Of a stretch of DNA of 64,000 nt, positions 21,831-33,667 are shown piece by piece. The notes beneath the pieces were generated by a model. It was given only the letters and a program-made list of their open reading frames with translations, was not told where the DNA came from and made no database searches. The position numbers and the translations under genes were made by a program. The stretch is taken from the NCBI GenBank assembly GCA_039583875.1, contig CM077163.1:234042646-234106645 (forward strand). The letters run 5' to 3'. Each line of letters begins with the position of its first letter. Within the stretch, counting starts at the first letter, position 1. The stretch comes from Platanthera guangdongensis (Eukaryota > Streptophyta > Magnoliopsida > Asparagales > Orchidaceae).

Positions 21831-22373
21831 AAGCCTCATGGGCTTGGGCCTCCATGGTGAAGAAAGAGAGGGGGAGAGTGGGAGAAGGAGTATGTGGGCC
21901 TCCATTGCTTTAGGTTAGGAGCTTGCTGGTTGGGGGACCAAGGAGAGTGGGGGTAAGTATGGGTCATCCCCTTTTGGAGAGAAGGTTGGACCCTCACTTG
22001 GAGAAAAAATCCAAAAAATAGATTTTAGGAGGGTTTGACCAAGTCAACCATATGGTGGGTCCCCCTTGCTGGTAAAAGTCAAAGTGGGTCCAAGTCGTCG
22101 AGGTCGGGTCAAAGTTCGGGTGTCGTGTCATAATCGGTGTGCGCACGCTTTTCGGTGCACAACTACGCTTGATTTGACCACGGGTTGACCAATCGTCATC
22201 GAAATTGACCGGGACGACTTCCGTTGACTTCGTATTGACCACATGAGTCTAACGCCACTGACTGGGTTGAATCGGAGTCCGTTTGACGAAAGTCCGATAT
22301 TTGCGCGCCGTAGTGCGTTAAACGGTCAAAGTATCCAATTTTGTCGTACAATCTCGGATTGTGACGCGACGAG

Positions 22374-22602
22374 CTCCGATGCGCTCATATTGACTATATG
22401 AGGTCATAGGAACTGATAGAACTCGATTCGGAGTTCTCTAGCTCGATATACAAAATCTCGCTCTCGTTGCGTTTTACGAGGAATGGTCACATCCACTATA
22501 TGACCTCGGAGTCCAACTGAACTAGTTCCGATGCGCTCGTATTAACTATACGAGGCCACAGGAACTGACAGAACTCAATTCAGAGTTCTCTAGCTCGATT
22601 TC
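22374..22602. repeat. 75-bp direct repeat in the Tekay LTR
   Basis: TCCGATGCGCTCATATT at 22374 and TCCGATGCGCTCGTATT at 22527 begin two diverged copies of about 75 bp, each ending AGAGTTCTCTAGCTCGAT or close to it. The same pair is present in the other LTR at about 31213 and 31366. Confidence 0.8.
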
Positions 22603-25600
22603 CCGCCTAGGGTTATTTCCCACCGGGTCATGGGTAGGGTTCATGCCACTTTTATTGGGCCCACTAAGGCTCTGGTGGCCCAATAAAAGGCGGGATGTTA
22701 CAATCCAATAAAAATAAAAGGATTTTCGTCCCCGAAAATTTGCTTGAAGTAGGGGGAAAAAGTAACATACCTGGGGAAAGAGCTCTGAGTGCTTTTCTCG
22801 GAGGAGTGCTTCAGGTTCCCATGTAAACTCTTCTCGTCCACAGTTTGACCATAGCACCTTAACCATCGGAATGGTTTTGTTCCGTAGTGTCTTCACCTTG
22901 TAATCTATTACTCTGACGGGTTCGAGCCGGACGGATCTATCTGACAGTAGTTGTGCCGGAGGGGTAGGAAGGTACTGCTCTGGTTGCCGGAGGACTCGTC
23001 TCAAGGAAGAGACATGAAACACATTATGAAGATTTCCCAACTCTGGGGGTAAGGCTAAACGATAGGCGACGGGGCCAACACGCTCTATCACCGGATAGGG
23101 GCCCAAGAAGCGGGGATCTAACTTTTTCTGCTTCCTCAACCGGGAGACACCATGCATGGGTTTTATTTTCAGAAACACCATTTCCCCCACGCTGAACTCC
23201 ACCGGTCGGTGTCGCGCATCATAGTACTTAGCCTGTCGGCTCTGCGCTTCCCGCATTCGCTCCTGAATCAGCCGTATCGCTGCTGTAGCGTCATCGATGT
23301 AAGCCACTCCCAAGGCTTCCGGGTCCTCTTCCTGAGCCCAAGTCAACGGTGTTCGGCAACGCCTTCCATACAATGCCTCGTACGGGGCCATCTTAATGCT
23401 ATCCTGGTAGCTGTTATTGTACGAAAATTCGACTAACGGCAACAGCTGCTCCCACGGCTCATTGTGCTCCACTATGCACAGTCGAAGAAGATCCTCCATC
23501 GTCCGGTTCGTCCTCTCCGTCTGTCCGTCTGTCTGCGGGTGGAAGGCAGTGCTGAAGGCCAACTTGGTTCCCAAATATGCCTGCACCCGCCTCCATTCCT
23601 TAGATGTAAAACGACCGTCACGATCAGACACGATGGACTTTGGTACTCCGTGAAATCGTACCACTTGTTCTAGGAACATCCTGGCCAGGATATCTACTCC
23701 GTCACCCTGTCGGTTTGGAATGAACCGCGCTACCTTGGTGAGTCGATCTACGACCACCCATATTGAGTCATTCCCAGCACGGGATCGAGGTAGGCCGTGG
23801 ACGAAGTCCATGGAGATGTCTTCGAACTTCCATTCTGGTATCGGCAGGGGCTGCAATAGGCCTCCTGGACTGCGGCATTCAGCTTTGACCTTCTGACAGG
23901 TCTGGCACTGGGCCACGAAGTCGGTGACATCTCTCTTCATTCCGGGCCAGTAAATGGTCCTACACAAGTCCACGTACATCTTAACTACGCCAGGGTGAAT
24001 CGAGTACCTCGACTGATGGACCTCTTGCAGAATTTCCCCACGAATCCCTCCAGTAGCGGGAATAAATATGCGATGCTTGAATTGTAGAATCCCATCATGC
24101 AAGTTATAATCCTCCTGTGCCCCTCTTTGCAGAGATCGGATGATCGACATTACCTCTGGGTCGATCTTCTGGGCTTCTCGTATCCGGTCCCGGATATCGC
24201 ATTGGATCTCCATACAATACAGCTGAGAATAGTACTCTTCCGGATCTCTTCGGGCAACCAGGGTAATCTCCAAGTCTATCAAAGACTGGAAAAGTTCCTT
24301 AGGGATCTGCTCCATCCAACTCCCGACTATCGCAGGCTGGCGGCTCAAGGCGTCAGCGACTCTATTAGCCTTCCCGGGGTGATACTGGAGAGTGAAGTCG
24401 TAATCGCATAAGAATTCCAACCATCGGCGCTGCCGGAGATTCAGCTCTTTCTGCGTGAAAATATACTTGAGGCTCTTGTGGTCGGAGAAGATCTCACATT
24501 TTACTCCGTACAGATAATGCCTCCAGATTTTAAGGGCGAAGACGACGGCGCCCAACTCTAAATCGTGTGCTGCGTAGTTTAATTCATGCGGCTTTAATTG
24601 CCGCGAAGCGTAGGCCACTACCTTACCATGCTGCATTAGGACTGCTCCCAATCCTTTCAGGGAGGCATCAGTGTAGATTTGAAATCCCTCGGTCCCTGAA
24701 GGAATCGTAAGGATTGGCGCGGAAGTCAGACGCTTCTTCAGTTCGATGAACGCAGCCTCGCACTCCGGCGTCCATCGAAATACGACGTCCTTCTTGGTGA
24801 GAGCAGTCAGGGGTAGGGCAATCTTGGAAAATCCCTCGACAAACTTCCTGTAGTATCCGGCAAGGCCGAGGAAACTCCGGATATCCGCAGCCGTCCTGAG
24901 TGGCGGCCAATTTTGTACTGCCTGGATCTTGGCTTGGTCCACTGCCACTCCTTCCTTGTTTATCGTGTGGCCCAAGAATCCAACTTCTTCTAGCCAAAAT
25001 TCACACTTACTGAATTTGGCGAAGAGAGAGTGCTCCCTGAGCTTTAATAGAACCATCTGCAGGTGCCGGGTATGGTCCATCTTGGTCTTCGAGTAGATTA
25101 GGATATCGTCTATAAAGACGATGACAAAGTGATCCAAGAAGGGTTCGAAGACTCTATTCATCAGGGCCATGAAGGCGGAGGGAGCGTTGGTGAGCCCGAA
25201 GGGCATCACTAGGAACTCGTAAAGACCGTATCGGGAGCTGAAGGCAGTCTTAGGAATATCTTCCTCTCGGATCCGAAGCTGATAATAGCCGGACCTCAGG
25301 TCCATTTTGGAGAATACCGAAGCACCTTGTAACTGATCGAACAGTTCGTCGATCCTAGGAAGGGGATACGTGTTGCGTACAGTAAGCTTATTTAGCTCTC
25401 TATAGTCGATGCACAGTCGCAGAGTCCCGTCCTTCTTCTTGACGAAAAGTACCGGGGCTCCCCAGGGCGAGGAACTTGGACGGACGAATCCAGCATCTAT
25501 TAGTTCTTGTAGCTGGATCTTTAGTTCAGTCAGCTCCCTTGGGGCCATCCGGTAGGGGGCTCGCGATACTGGCCGTGCTCCGGACATGAGCTCGATCTGG

Positions 25601-27446
25601 AAGTCGACCTCTCGCTGAGGTGGCAATCCCGGGAGGGACTCAGGGAAGATATCTGGAAAGTCTCGGACTACTGGGACCTTGGCGAGCACCTGGGTCTTAT
25701 CTTCCATCTCGAAATAAATAAGGAATACTTCATCCTTCTGACGGACTGACTTCACCATCTGTGTAGAAGTCAAGATAATACGAGCGACAGATGGCACACC
25801 TGTCAATGCGACGCTCTGGCCATTTGGATTCTGTAGCCGGACTTCTCGCGTGGAACAGTTTATCTGGGCTTGGTGCTCGGCCAGCCAGTCCATTCCCAGA
25901 ATTATGTCAAACCCAGTTATAGCTAGGATGGTTGCGTAGATTTCAAACTCTACCTCTCCCAGCGTAGCCTGGAACGAACACTTTTCGGTGGATGTCATAT
26001 CCGACCCGTCTGGTAAACGGATTCGTATAGACAGTCCGGTTGAGCGAATAACATTTCTCTTTGTTGCGATGAAATCGTGGGAGACGAAAGAATGAGTCGC
26101 TCCTGTGTCAAAAAGGGTTTTGGCAGGGTGACCTTCTACCAACAAGATTCCTGACGTCATAGGAAAACATATAGATATATATCATCCAACTAATATATAT
26201 ATATATATATATATGAAATATACAACAATAGTGGAAGATCTGATATCTTCTATCGCCTAAGATATATACCTATGACTACGTCAGGGGCTAGTCCATGCTG
26301 CAGGTCCAGTGCATAGGCCTCCTGGGGAGCTGCTCGGCCCTGCTGGCCTCTCCTGCCAGCTCGGCCTCTACGGCCTCTTTGACCCTGTCCCCGTGCCGGC
26401 TGTCCACCCTGGACTGCTCCTAGTCCTGGTCTCCCTATCGCCTGAGGGCAGAAGGCCCTCATATGTCTCGGCTGCTGACACAAGAAGCAGTTCCCTGCGA
26501 AGGGAACATCTCGTCGGGCCACTAGTGGGGGCTGTGGAGCTGGAGCTGGTCTACTGTCTTGCTGTGCAGCTGGGGGTGCTGGGGGTGCTGGTGGGCGCCT
26601 ATAAGGCAGCCTGCGGCGTCGCTGTCTGCTCTCTCTATCCTGTCTATGGGGAGCGACTCCAACGTCTCGCCTCTGGTCTCGAGGAAGCTCTACTTGACCT
26701 CTGCGCCGCTGAGCCACCATCTGCTGGTCCAACTCTAGAGCTGCCGCATGGGTGGCTATGGTGTGGAAGGTGGCCTGAGAGAGCATAATCAAGGACTGCC
26801 TCAGGTCGTCTCGTAGTCCTCGGTAGAACCGAGAAGCCCTATCCCTGTCGGAGGCAGCCAGGTTCCCGGCGAAGCGTGCCAGGTGTATGAACTCTCTCTC
26901 ATACTCTGCCACAGTGCGGTTGCCCTGTCGAATAAGCAGGAACCTCTCTTGCAGCGCGGCTCGGTCTGCATCTGTGATGAAAAATTCTAGTAGAGCCACA
27001 GAGAACTCCCCCCAAAGGATCGTGCTCATCGGCCGACCTCGGAAGGTAGAGCGACTAGACGCTCTCCACCAATCCCTCGCATATCCCTCCAAGAGGGTCA
27101 CCACCAAAGAGACTGCTGCCACAGCTGGGCACATCATCCCTACCAATAGCTCCTCCACTCGCTCCACCCACTCCTCTACCTGAATGACCGTCTCTGTACC
27201 CCTGAAAGGGGGAGGCCTCAGTCCTCGAAAAGTCGTCAGCAGATCTGTGGGTGCGGTCATCTCCCGCGGTGGCTGTGCCAGGGCATCTCGAAAAGTCTCT
27301 AGTATAGCCGTCAGTGTCTGCCCTATATCTGACTCGGCAAACGGTACGGCTGCGGGAGCAACCGGGTCTGGTGGTGGGGTGGCTGGAACGTATCCTCTGG
27401 ACGAGGATCCCCCGTTACTGTACTCCGGTATCTGGAGAAGTAACAT
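22546..27446 (-). CDS. Tekay gag-pol polyprotein with intron-like gap
   Basis: Gag lies at 27446-26270 and pol at 26150-22546 if the 119-nt segment 26269-26151 is removed; without removal gag ends at 26250 and pol has a separate ATG at 26160. Gag has a retrotransposon gag core ([30 protein letters not shown]) and a CX2CX4HX4C knuckle ([14 protein letters not shown]). Pol residues, counted from the ATG at 26160, are: protease [10 protein letters not shown] (16-25), RT with FIDD (349-352), RNase H with YTDAS (496-500), an integrase zinc finger H715/H722/C752/C755, an integrase core D785/D846/E882, and a C-terminal chromodomain-like segment at about 1080-1128 (VRVIDYK ... FTWEP). All catalytic residues are present. 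The frame runs about 50 codons into the 3' LTR. The lineage is inferred from the chromodomain and the long LTRs. Confidence 0.93.
26151..26269 (-). other. Candidate 119-nt intron between gag and pol
   Basis: On the minus strand ATAG|GTATATATC could be a donor and CTATGACGTCAG|GAATC an acceptor. Removing the segment joins GTC ATA G with GA ATC TTG, keeps frame (1177 + 3605 nt, divisible by 3), and gives VVIGILLVEG before the protease, where related elements have an uninterrupted VVxGxxLV-like sequence. The segment is AT-rich with an (AT)n core and its ends carry an imperfect inverted repeat (CCTGACGTAGTCATAGG against CCTATGACGTCAGG). Confidence 0.6.
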
Positions 27447-27659
27447 GAAAGAGTGTCAGTTTTTTTGCAAAAGTAAGGGAATTTGCAAAAGCGACAACCC
27501 AAGCGGAAAACAATGGTGTATGGGCGTACTAACGCACAGTCTAGAATCCCTAAGCCTCTACACTAGGGTCCACCAGGCTTCCACTGCAAGGTTCGTCCCG
27601 AACCTAGAACGAAGCGAGGGACGGAGGGATCCTGAGACTGCTCCACAAGGACGAATCGT

Positions 27660-27676
27660 GATCGCTCTGATCCATT
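27660..27676 (-). promoter_or_regulatory. Tekay primer-binding site
   Basis: Immediately after the 5' LTR, the minus strand reads AATGGATCAGAGCGATC. This matches the Met-tRNA type TGGTATCAGAGC with a gap at TA. The two-base spacer and one missing base are slightly unusual. Confidence 0.6.
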
Positions 27677-30600
27677 TGTAGTACCCCCCCCCCAACCTTT
27701 TGCCCGGGTCGGGCCGGAGGGGTACTACTGGCCCAAGACGTCTACCCAGGGCTCATAGGGGAAACAATCCACCCTATTCAAGCACTAGATGGCCGTCTTG
27801 AGTGGTTCGAATCATAACATTCACAACCCATCAGAATATAGCGGAAGCATTAACAGGAAACCACTACATATCATATTAATACAGAGGTTCTAGGGCCGAA
27901 GCCTTATGCGTTTATAAAAGCCCGTGGGCTATACATGTACTACATAAGTCTCTCACACACTCTCTCTTCTAAACTGCTCGGCGGTACTCACGTCTCTAAA
28001 CACCGGAGACGGCGGGGGTGCATCTGCTCGAGTAGACCTAGCTGCTGGCGTAATCTCCTGCGGCAGAGGGTCACTACGGTGCTCCACCTCCTGTGAATGG
28101 TTAATCAAATAACCGTTAGTCACAGAGCTAAGTGGAAACAAATCTCCTCCCCGGATCCACATCCAGGGGATGAGCACACACCCACCCAACAAAAGTAAAT
28201 AGCCGAAGCAAGAGAGGGTTATCACAACATTTCATATATGAACAATTAGGAGCAATTATAAAAGAGTGTAGTATAACCGGAAAAAAGCAGCAATAACATA
28301 AAACGGTTATAGCAAGGCTCTACTAGCTCATCAGCACAACAGGTTTTCATATCTTGAATTCTATCGCAGGCATTCACAGCCGCACACACAAACCGCAGGC
28401 ATTCATAGCCGCGCACACAAACCGCAGGCATTCATAGCCGCGCACACAAACCCTATGTCGACATAGTTTGGACCGCTTCTGTTCCAGCAGGGTAGCGAGC
28501 CCCGCGGGCCTCACCGATGTGGCCGTCGGTGACAGTGGCCAGTCCTGCCACTTCTGGGGGTGATCGTACCGCACAACCCCAGGCCCTCACGTACAACCTT
28601 GTGTACTCTTGGATGTGAGCGACATCCGGCGAATCATTTTGGCCGACCAGCGGAGGAAAACCCGACGGGGAATATAACGGCCGGTCACCCGTGGTACTCA
28701 TCTCCCTGTCGCCTTGAGTCGTCAACCTTGTCGCACCGGTACGAACGGTCTGCGGAAGGGACTGACCCGCCACCATTTCACCGCAAGCAATTTACAATCA
28801 ATCAAACAATTGCAAACAATATAACATCGGGTCTACGACGGCCTGCCTTACTAGGCTTACACTTCGGGCATCGGCACTTTGCTCTACTTTCGACAAGGAG
28901 CGTGGGAGCGCTTTATTTGGGGCTAGACCTGGAGGACTACCTCAACTCCGGTTATCCCCAACTAAGGCTCAACCTAAACAACAACTGCTCGTCAGAGCAG
29001 GACCCGGGAATATAAAAATAAATTGCGATAAGATCAAGTGCGGTGGTTATGCTGCTTATTTAAAGTGCTGGAAAGAAATGTGACCAGTACAAGACTGGAG
29101 TAGTATTGAAATAAGCTTGACCAGTACGAGACTGGAGTAGTACTGAAATGAAAGTAATGAAATAATCTTGACTAGTATGAGACTGGAGTAGTACTGAATT
29201 GAAAGTACTGAACTGAAAAGAATAAAGGAACTGGACCAGTGCAAAACTGGAATAATCATAAAGAAAATGGTTAGTAGTCCAATCACTCCATACAGGAGGC
29301 TTCAGTTTCATCTCCGTTCTCAGGAGAGATTTTTTTAGTTCCATCCCAGTTTTTAATAAGGTTTCCTTGGATTACACCTTTATTAAGATCCGATTATGAG
29401 TTGGTTGCGCCTTATTAACCACGGCTTAATCGGATTGGGGCTTATCAGGAGTTATACTTTCATTATTCGTCAAGAATAATTCATAACTCACCACTCGTAC
29501 TCTCATCTTCCGAGCGTGCCCAAATCGCCCGAGAGTCGAGGCGCTCGACAGTTTTCATGAAATCTCGAAACACCCGGAGCTTGGTCACTTGCCTCGGCCA
29601 CTCTCGTCGATATGAAACTTATTCAAATTAGAGAGGATAGTCGCGCGCTCCAATTTTCATTTTCGAAGAAAACGAGCGTAATAATATCGAGCGCGGTCCT
29701 AGGCTTCCATATTTTGGGAAAAATATCAAAACTTATCCCCATGAGCTCAAATTTTGACACAACCCTTATATGGATATAAAATGAGCATAGAAAAATTTTC
29801 ATAATTTTTTTCAAAGAGTTTTGGCCCTTTAATTTGGCCAAATAAAGTTTAATTGGGCTTTTTAAAATACCAAATCAACACCAAAAATTCTCAAACTTTT
29901 TGTGGAGGAAGCCCTTAACAAAGGGGACATTTTTCATGTTCAACACTTTTTCCCTAGGAGCCTATTTTGGTCTCAAATAAAATCTACCCATTATTATAAT
30001 ATTATAATATTATAATAATATATATAATATATTATTATATATATATATAAATTATAAAACAGAAACACTGCTCATCTCCCCTACCCCCCGCTGCTGCACA
30101 TTCCGCCGCCCTTGCGGGCTTCTCCAGCGCCGGCCGGCCACCGGCCGGCCGTGGCTCCACTACCGGCCAACCCGCCGGTGGTGGGCGCTCCCTCCGGCGG
30201 TGGTCCGGCGGCCTGCCGCCGCCGGCCGCCGCCGGAGCATTTTTTTTTAAAAGAACGGGAGAGGAGGGGGATGACGGCGGCGGCGCTCCGGCCGCCGGGA
30301 GCGCCATGCACGACGTCAGAAATGTGGAGGGGGAGGAAGAGAGGGTTCCACCTGGGTTTGATGGGCTCGGGAGGGGCCGGCTTGGTCGGACATGGCTCAA
30401 GGTGGTGGTGGAGGGGGAGGAGCTCCTTGGGTTGGCTTTTTCCGGCCACCAGAGCTCCGGCAGAGGGGGGATAAGGGGGAGGGGAATGCTCTGAGAGCTG
30501 TGAGGGAAAGAGAGGGGTTGGGGTCATTTTATAGGGAGGGGGAGGGGAAGCTTCCCTCCCATTGGCAATGTGGGATTAATCCCTCCCTAGGGAGGGATTA

Positions 30601-31541
30601 ATCACCACCCTCCAGCTGTCCAAGGACAGCTGGAGGTGCCACATATTCCCCATGTGGGGATAGGAAAAAGCCTCATGGGCTTGGGCCTCCATGGTGAAGA
30701 AAGAGAGGGGGAGAGTGGGAGAAGGAGTATGTGGGCCTCCATTGCTTTAGGTTAGGAGCTTGCTGGTTGGGGGACCAAGGAGAGTGGGGGTAAGTATGGG
30801 TCATCCCCTTTTGGAGAGAAGGTTGGACCCTCACTTGGAGAAAAAAATCCAAAAAATAGATTTTAGGAGGGTTTGACCAAGTCAACCATATGGTGGGTCC
30901 CCCTTGCTGGTAAAAGTCAAAGTGGGTCCAAGTCGTCGAGGTCGGGTCAAAGTTCGGGTGTCGTGTCATAATCGGTGTGCGCACGCTTTTCGGTGCACAA
31001 CTACGCTTGATTTGACCACGGGTTGACCAATCGTCATCGAAATTGACCGGGACGACTTCCGTTGACTTCGTATTGACCACATGAGTCTAACGCCACTGAC
31101 TGGGGTTGAATCGGAGTCCGTTTGACGAAAGTCCGATATTTGCGCGCCGTAGTGCGTTAAACGGTCAAAGTATCCAATTTTGTCGTACAATCTCGGATTG
31201 TGACGCGACGAGCTCCGATGCGCTCATATTGACTATATGAGGTCATAGGACCTGATAGAACTCGATTCGGAGTTCTCTAGCTCGATATACAAAATCTCGC
31301 TCTCGTTGCGTTTTACGAGGAATGGTCACATCCACTATATGACCTCGGAGTCCAACTGAACTAGTTCCGATGCGCTCGTATTAACTATACGAGGCCACAG
31401 GAACTGACAAAACTCAATTCAGAGTTCTCTAGCTCGATTTCCCGCCTAGGGTTATTTCCCACCGGGTCATGGGTAGGGTTCATGCCACTTTTATTGGGCC
31501 CACTAAGGCTCTGGTGGCCCAATAAAAGGCGGGATGTTACA
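27677..31541 (-). repeat. 5' LTR of the Tekay element
   Basis: 3865 bp, nearly identical to 18837-22702. Differences seen include a shorter AT tract near 30030, extra T or A bases in runs, and about a dozen substitutions. It contains the same TTGAC-rich zone (about 30860-31080), hairpin cluster and TATA box. Confidence 0.95.
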
Positions 31542-31546
31542 GCCTG

Positions 31547-32986
31547 GGCGGTCTGTTCGCGCGGACTACGCGGACAGCAGCGGCGGTCTGACAGGCCAGT
31601 GTTTGCTCAGCAGGCGGTTTACTCCCAGGAAGTAACCGGGCGGATAGGAATGTTATCCGCGGAGTCCGGCTTGAAGCGGACTGAAGAACTGGAGCTCGGC
31701 AGACCGGTTTGGCAGATGTCTTGGTCTTGCTCTAGTGAAGCGGCAAGTGAAAGCCGCGGAGACCGCCGGTCAGCGCGGACAGGAACTGGAGGTCGCCCGG
31801 TATGGCGGGCTAGATCCAGTGTCCGCCAGTAAGTGCGGACTGGCCCTTGCGGCCAGTGGGCTGGACTTGGTGGGAACTGAACCAAGTCCAGGAGGCTCAG
31901 TCCGGGGAGATCGCGCAGTGGAGCGCGAGCTGGTTTCTCAGTCCGCCAAGCTTAGTAGAAGTGCTGTTGCCTTGTTTGCTAGCTTGGGGATATGCAGACT
32001 GGAGGATTGCTTGTGCAGGAGCGTGCGGACTGGAGCTGGTGTTCGCTGAGTCCGGTTGAGCCTTGTGATGAGGTTATGGACTCAGGAAGCGGACTAGAGT
32101 TCGCTGTGTACGCGGACTGGATCGGCGTGTCCGCTGAGTCTGGCAATGCCTTGGTGATTAGGCAATGGACTTGGGATATGCGGACGGAAGCCGGGTGTTC
32201 GCTGAGTCCGGCAGGTGCCTTGATGGCGAGGCTGCGGGCTCGGGTTTTGCGGGCTGATGCCTTGTCCGCAGAATGGCGGACACGGCTGTTGTGGAGTCCG
32301 GCTGTTGTCCTGGCTTGGTCTCTGGCGGCAAGGCGGGCTGGATATTGGAGTCCGGCCTTGGAGAAGCTGGAGCGGACTGGCTATCTGCACAGGAGCGGTG
32401 AACTGGAATGTGTGTCCGCGGGCTGGCGGACACACTTAGTTCTTGCTGCGGATTGTGGCGGTGATCCTATCGGCTAGGGCGGTGACCATACTCATCGTCG
32501 TGCATATAAATAGGACCCATGTCACATCAGGAAGAAGAGAACCTAGACCGAAGTAAGTGAACAGTAATTGAGCTCGCGTAAGTTGCTGCGGTCTGGACTT
32601 TGTGTCCGCGCGGATTGAGAGTTGACCCGGTTGTGCTGTGCAGGTTGTGCGGATAGCGCTGGAAAGCCAGGACTTGGCTCTGATTGCGGTCAGAGACAGT
32701 GCGGACTCTGCGGTTAAGCAACAGGCGGTAAACAGCAGGTCGCGGATAGCGACCAGGCGGTCTTCTCTTTGGCGACTTGGTTCGGGGTTCAGGAAGTCGC
32801 CTGCTTCAGGCGGACTGTTCCATTCGGTGACGCAGCTTGTGCGGTCTGGCCGCGTGCAGACCGGCGGTGAAGAGCTAAGCATTGGAGTAAGGGTGAGTCA
32901 GCGCGGCTTGGGTTGCGGTCTGGCGACCTGGCGGACTGAGCGGACTCCACAGCAGTAGGTCGGCGGCTTGTTGATTGAGTCCGCGC
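31547..32986 (+). repeat. Middle segment of the copia 5' LTR
   Basis: Matches 47829-49268 of the intact 3' LTR almost base for base. It includes a TATA box (ATATAAATAGGACC near 32505) and a splice-like GTAAGT region downstream. It is crowded with GCGGAC/GTCCGC motifs. It is bounded by the Tekay and Tat insertions. Confidence 0.95.
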
Positions 32987-33612
32987 TGTACAACCCCGTG
33001 TCCGGCGAGCAAGGTCAACAAGGGCCAAACTGATCAGGCTGAGAGCAGCTCGGCGAGCTCGGCAGCAGCAGGCGAGCTCAGCAACAGCAGGAGCGGGCTG
33101 AGGCTCGCGCCCTCGCAGTGGAGCTCGACAGCAGCTGGCGAACAAAGCATGCCGAGGTGGCCAGGGGTCCCAGCTCGCCTGGGGGTCAGAGGTACTTTTT
33201 ACTGTTTTACCCCTGCTGGTCTGCCCGTAGCCCTTCAAAACAGCGGAGTTTGGCTGTTGGCAGACCCAGCCGAGGGTTTTTTGGTATTTTCAGGTCAGTT
33301 ATTTTGGTTATTGGCAGTCCGGATTTCAAAAACTATAAATAGGACCCAAGGGGTACCCCTGAAAGCAAGTTTTTTCCTTGAGCACCTCTCCCCAAATTCT
33401 CTAAGTGCTTTCTGAGGGTACCTTAGCTCGGCTTCAGGCTAAGGAGGGGAAGCGCTCTGAGATCTTCCGGGTTTGTGGTGGGACCTCCCCGCCGAGCCCT
33501 TGGGTCTGTTTCTCCTTGTCTTGTTGTTTTTTCTTGCAGGAGCGAAGTAGGTGCGAGACCACCCCTTTCCCCAAGGGCGAGCTCCACAGGAAGCCGGGTT
33601 CCGGTTTCAACA
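32987..33612 (+). repeat. 5' LTR of the Tat element
   Basis: Begins TGTACAACCCC and ends GGTTTCAACA. TATAAATAGGACCC lies at about 33343, with the presumed transcription start about 30 nt further on. GAGCTCGGC-type repeats occur in the first 120 bp. Confidence 0.95.
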
Positions 33613-33667
33613 TTTTGGTGCGGTGAGCGTGGAGCGTGGTCAGCACAGAAAAGTTCCCGCGAGTTCA

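Larger units (their letters stand above)
18837..22702 (-). repeat. 3' LTR of the Tekay element
   Basis: 3866 bp, from minus-strand TGTAACATCC at 22702 to GTACTACA at 18837. It is nearly identical to 27677-31541. It holds a promoter module (TTGAC-rich zone, hairpins, TATAAAA), an A/T tract near 21140-21215 and a CG-rich zone at about 21240-21480. Confidence 0.95.
18837..31541 (-). mobile_element. Tekay/Del-type Ty3 chromovirus, complete
   Basis: A 12,705-bp element inserted in the copia 5' LTR with the target duplication GCCTG (18832-18836 and 31542-31546). In its own orientation it runs from 31541 to 18837, with 3.87-kb LTRs beginning TGTAACATCCCGCC. The removed insertion restores GGCGGCCTGGGCGG exactly as in the uninterrupted 3' copia LTR near 47830. 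Gag and pol are open. Roughly 12 substitutions between the LTRs were counted by eye (about 0.3%), so the insertion is recent. Confidence 0.95.
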
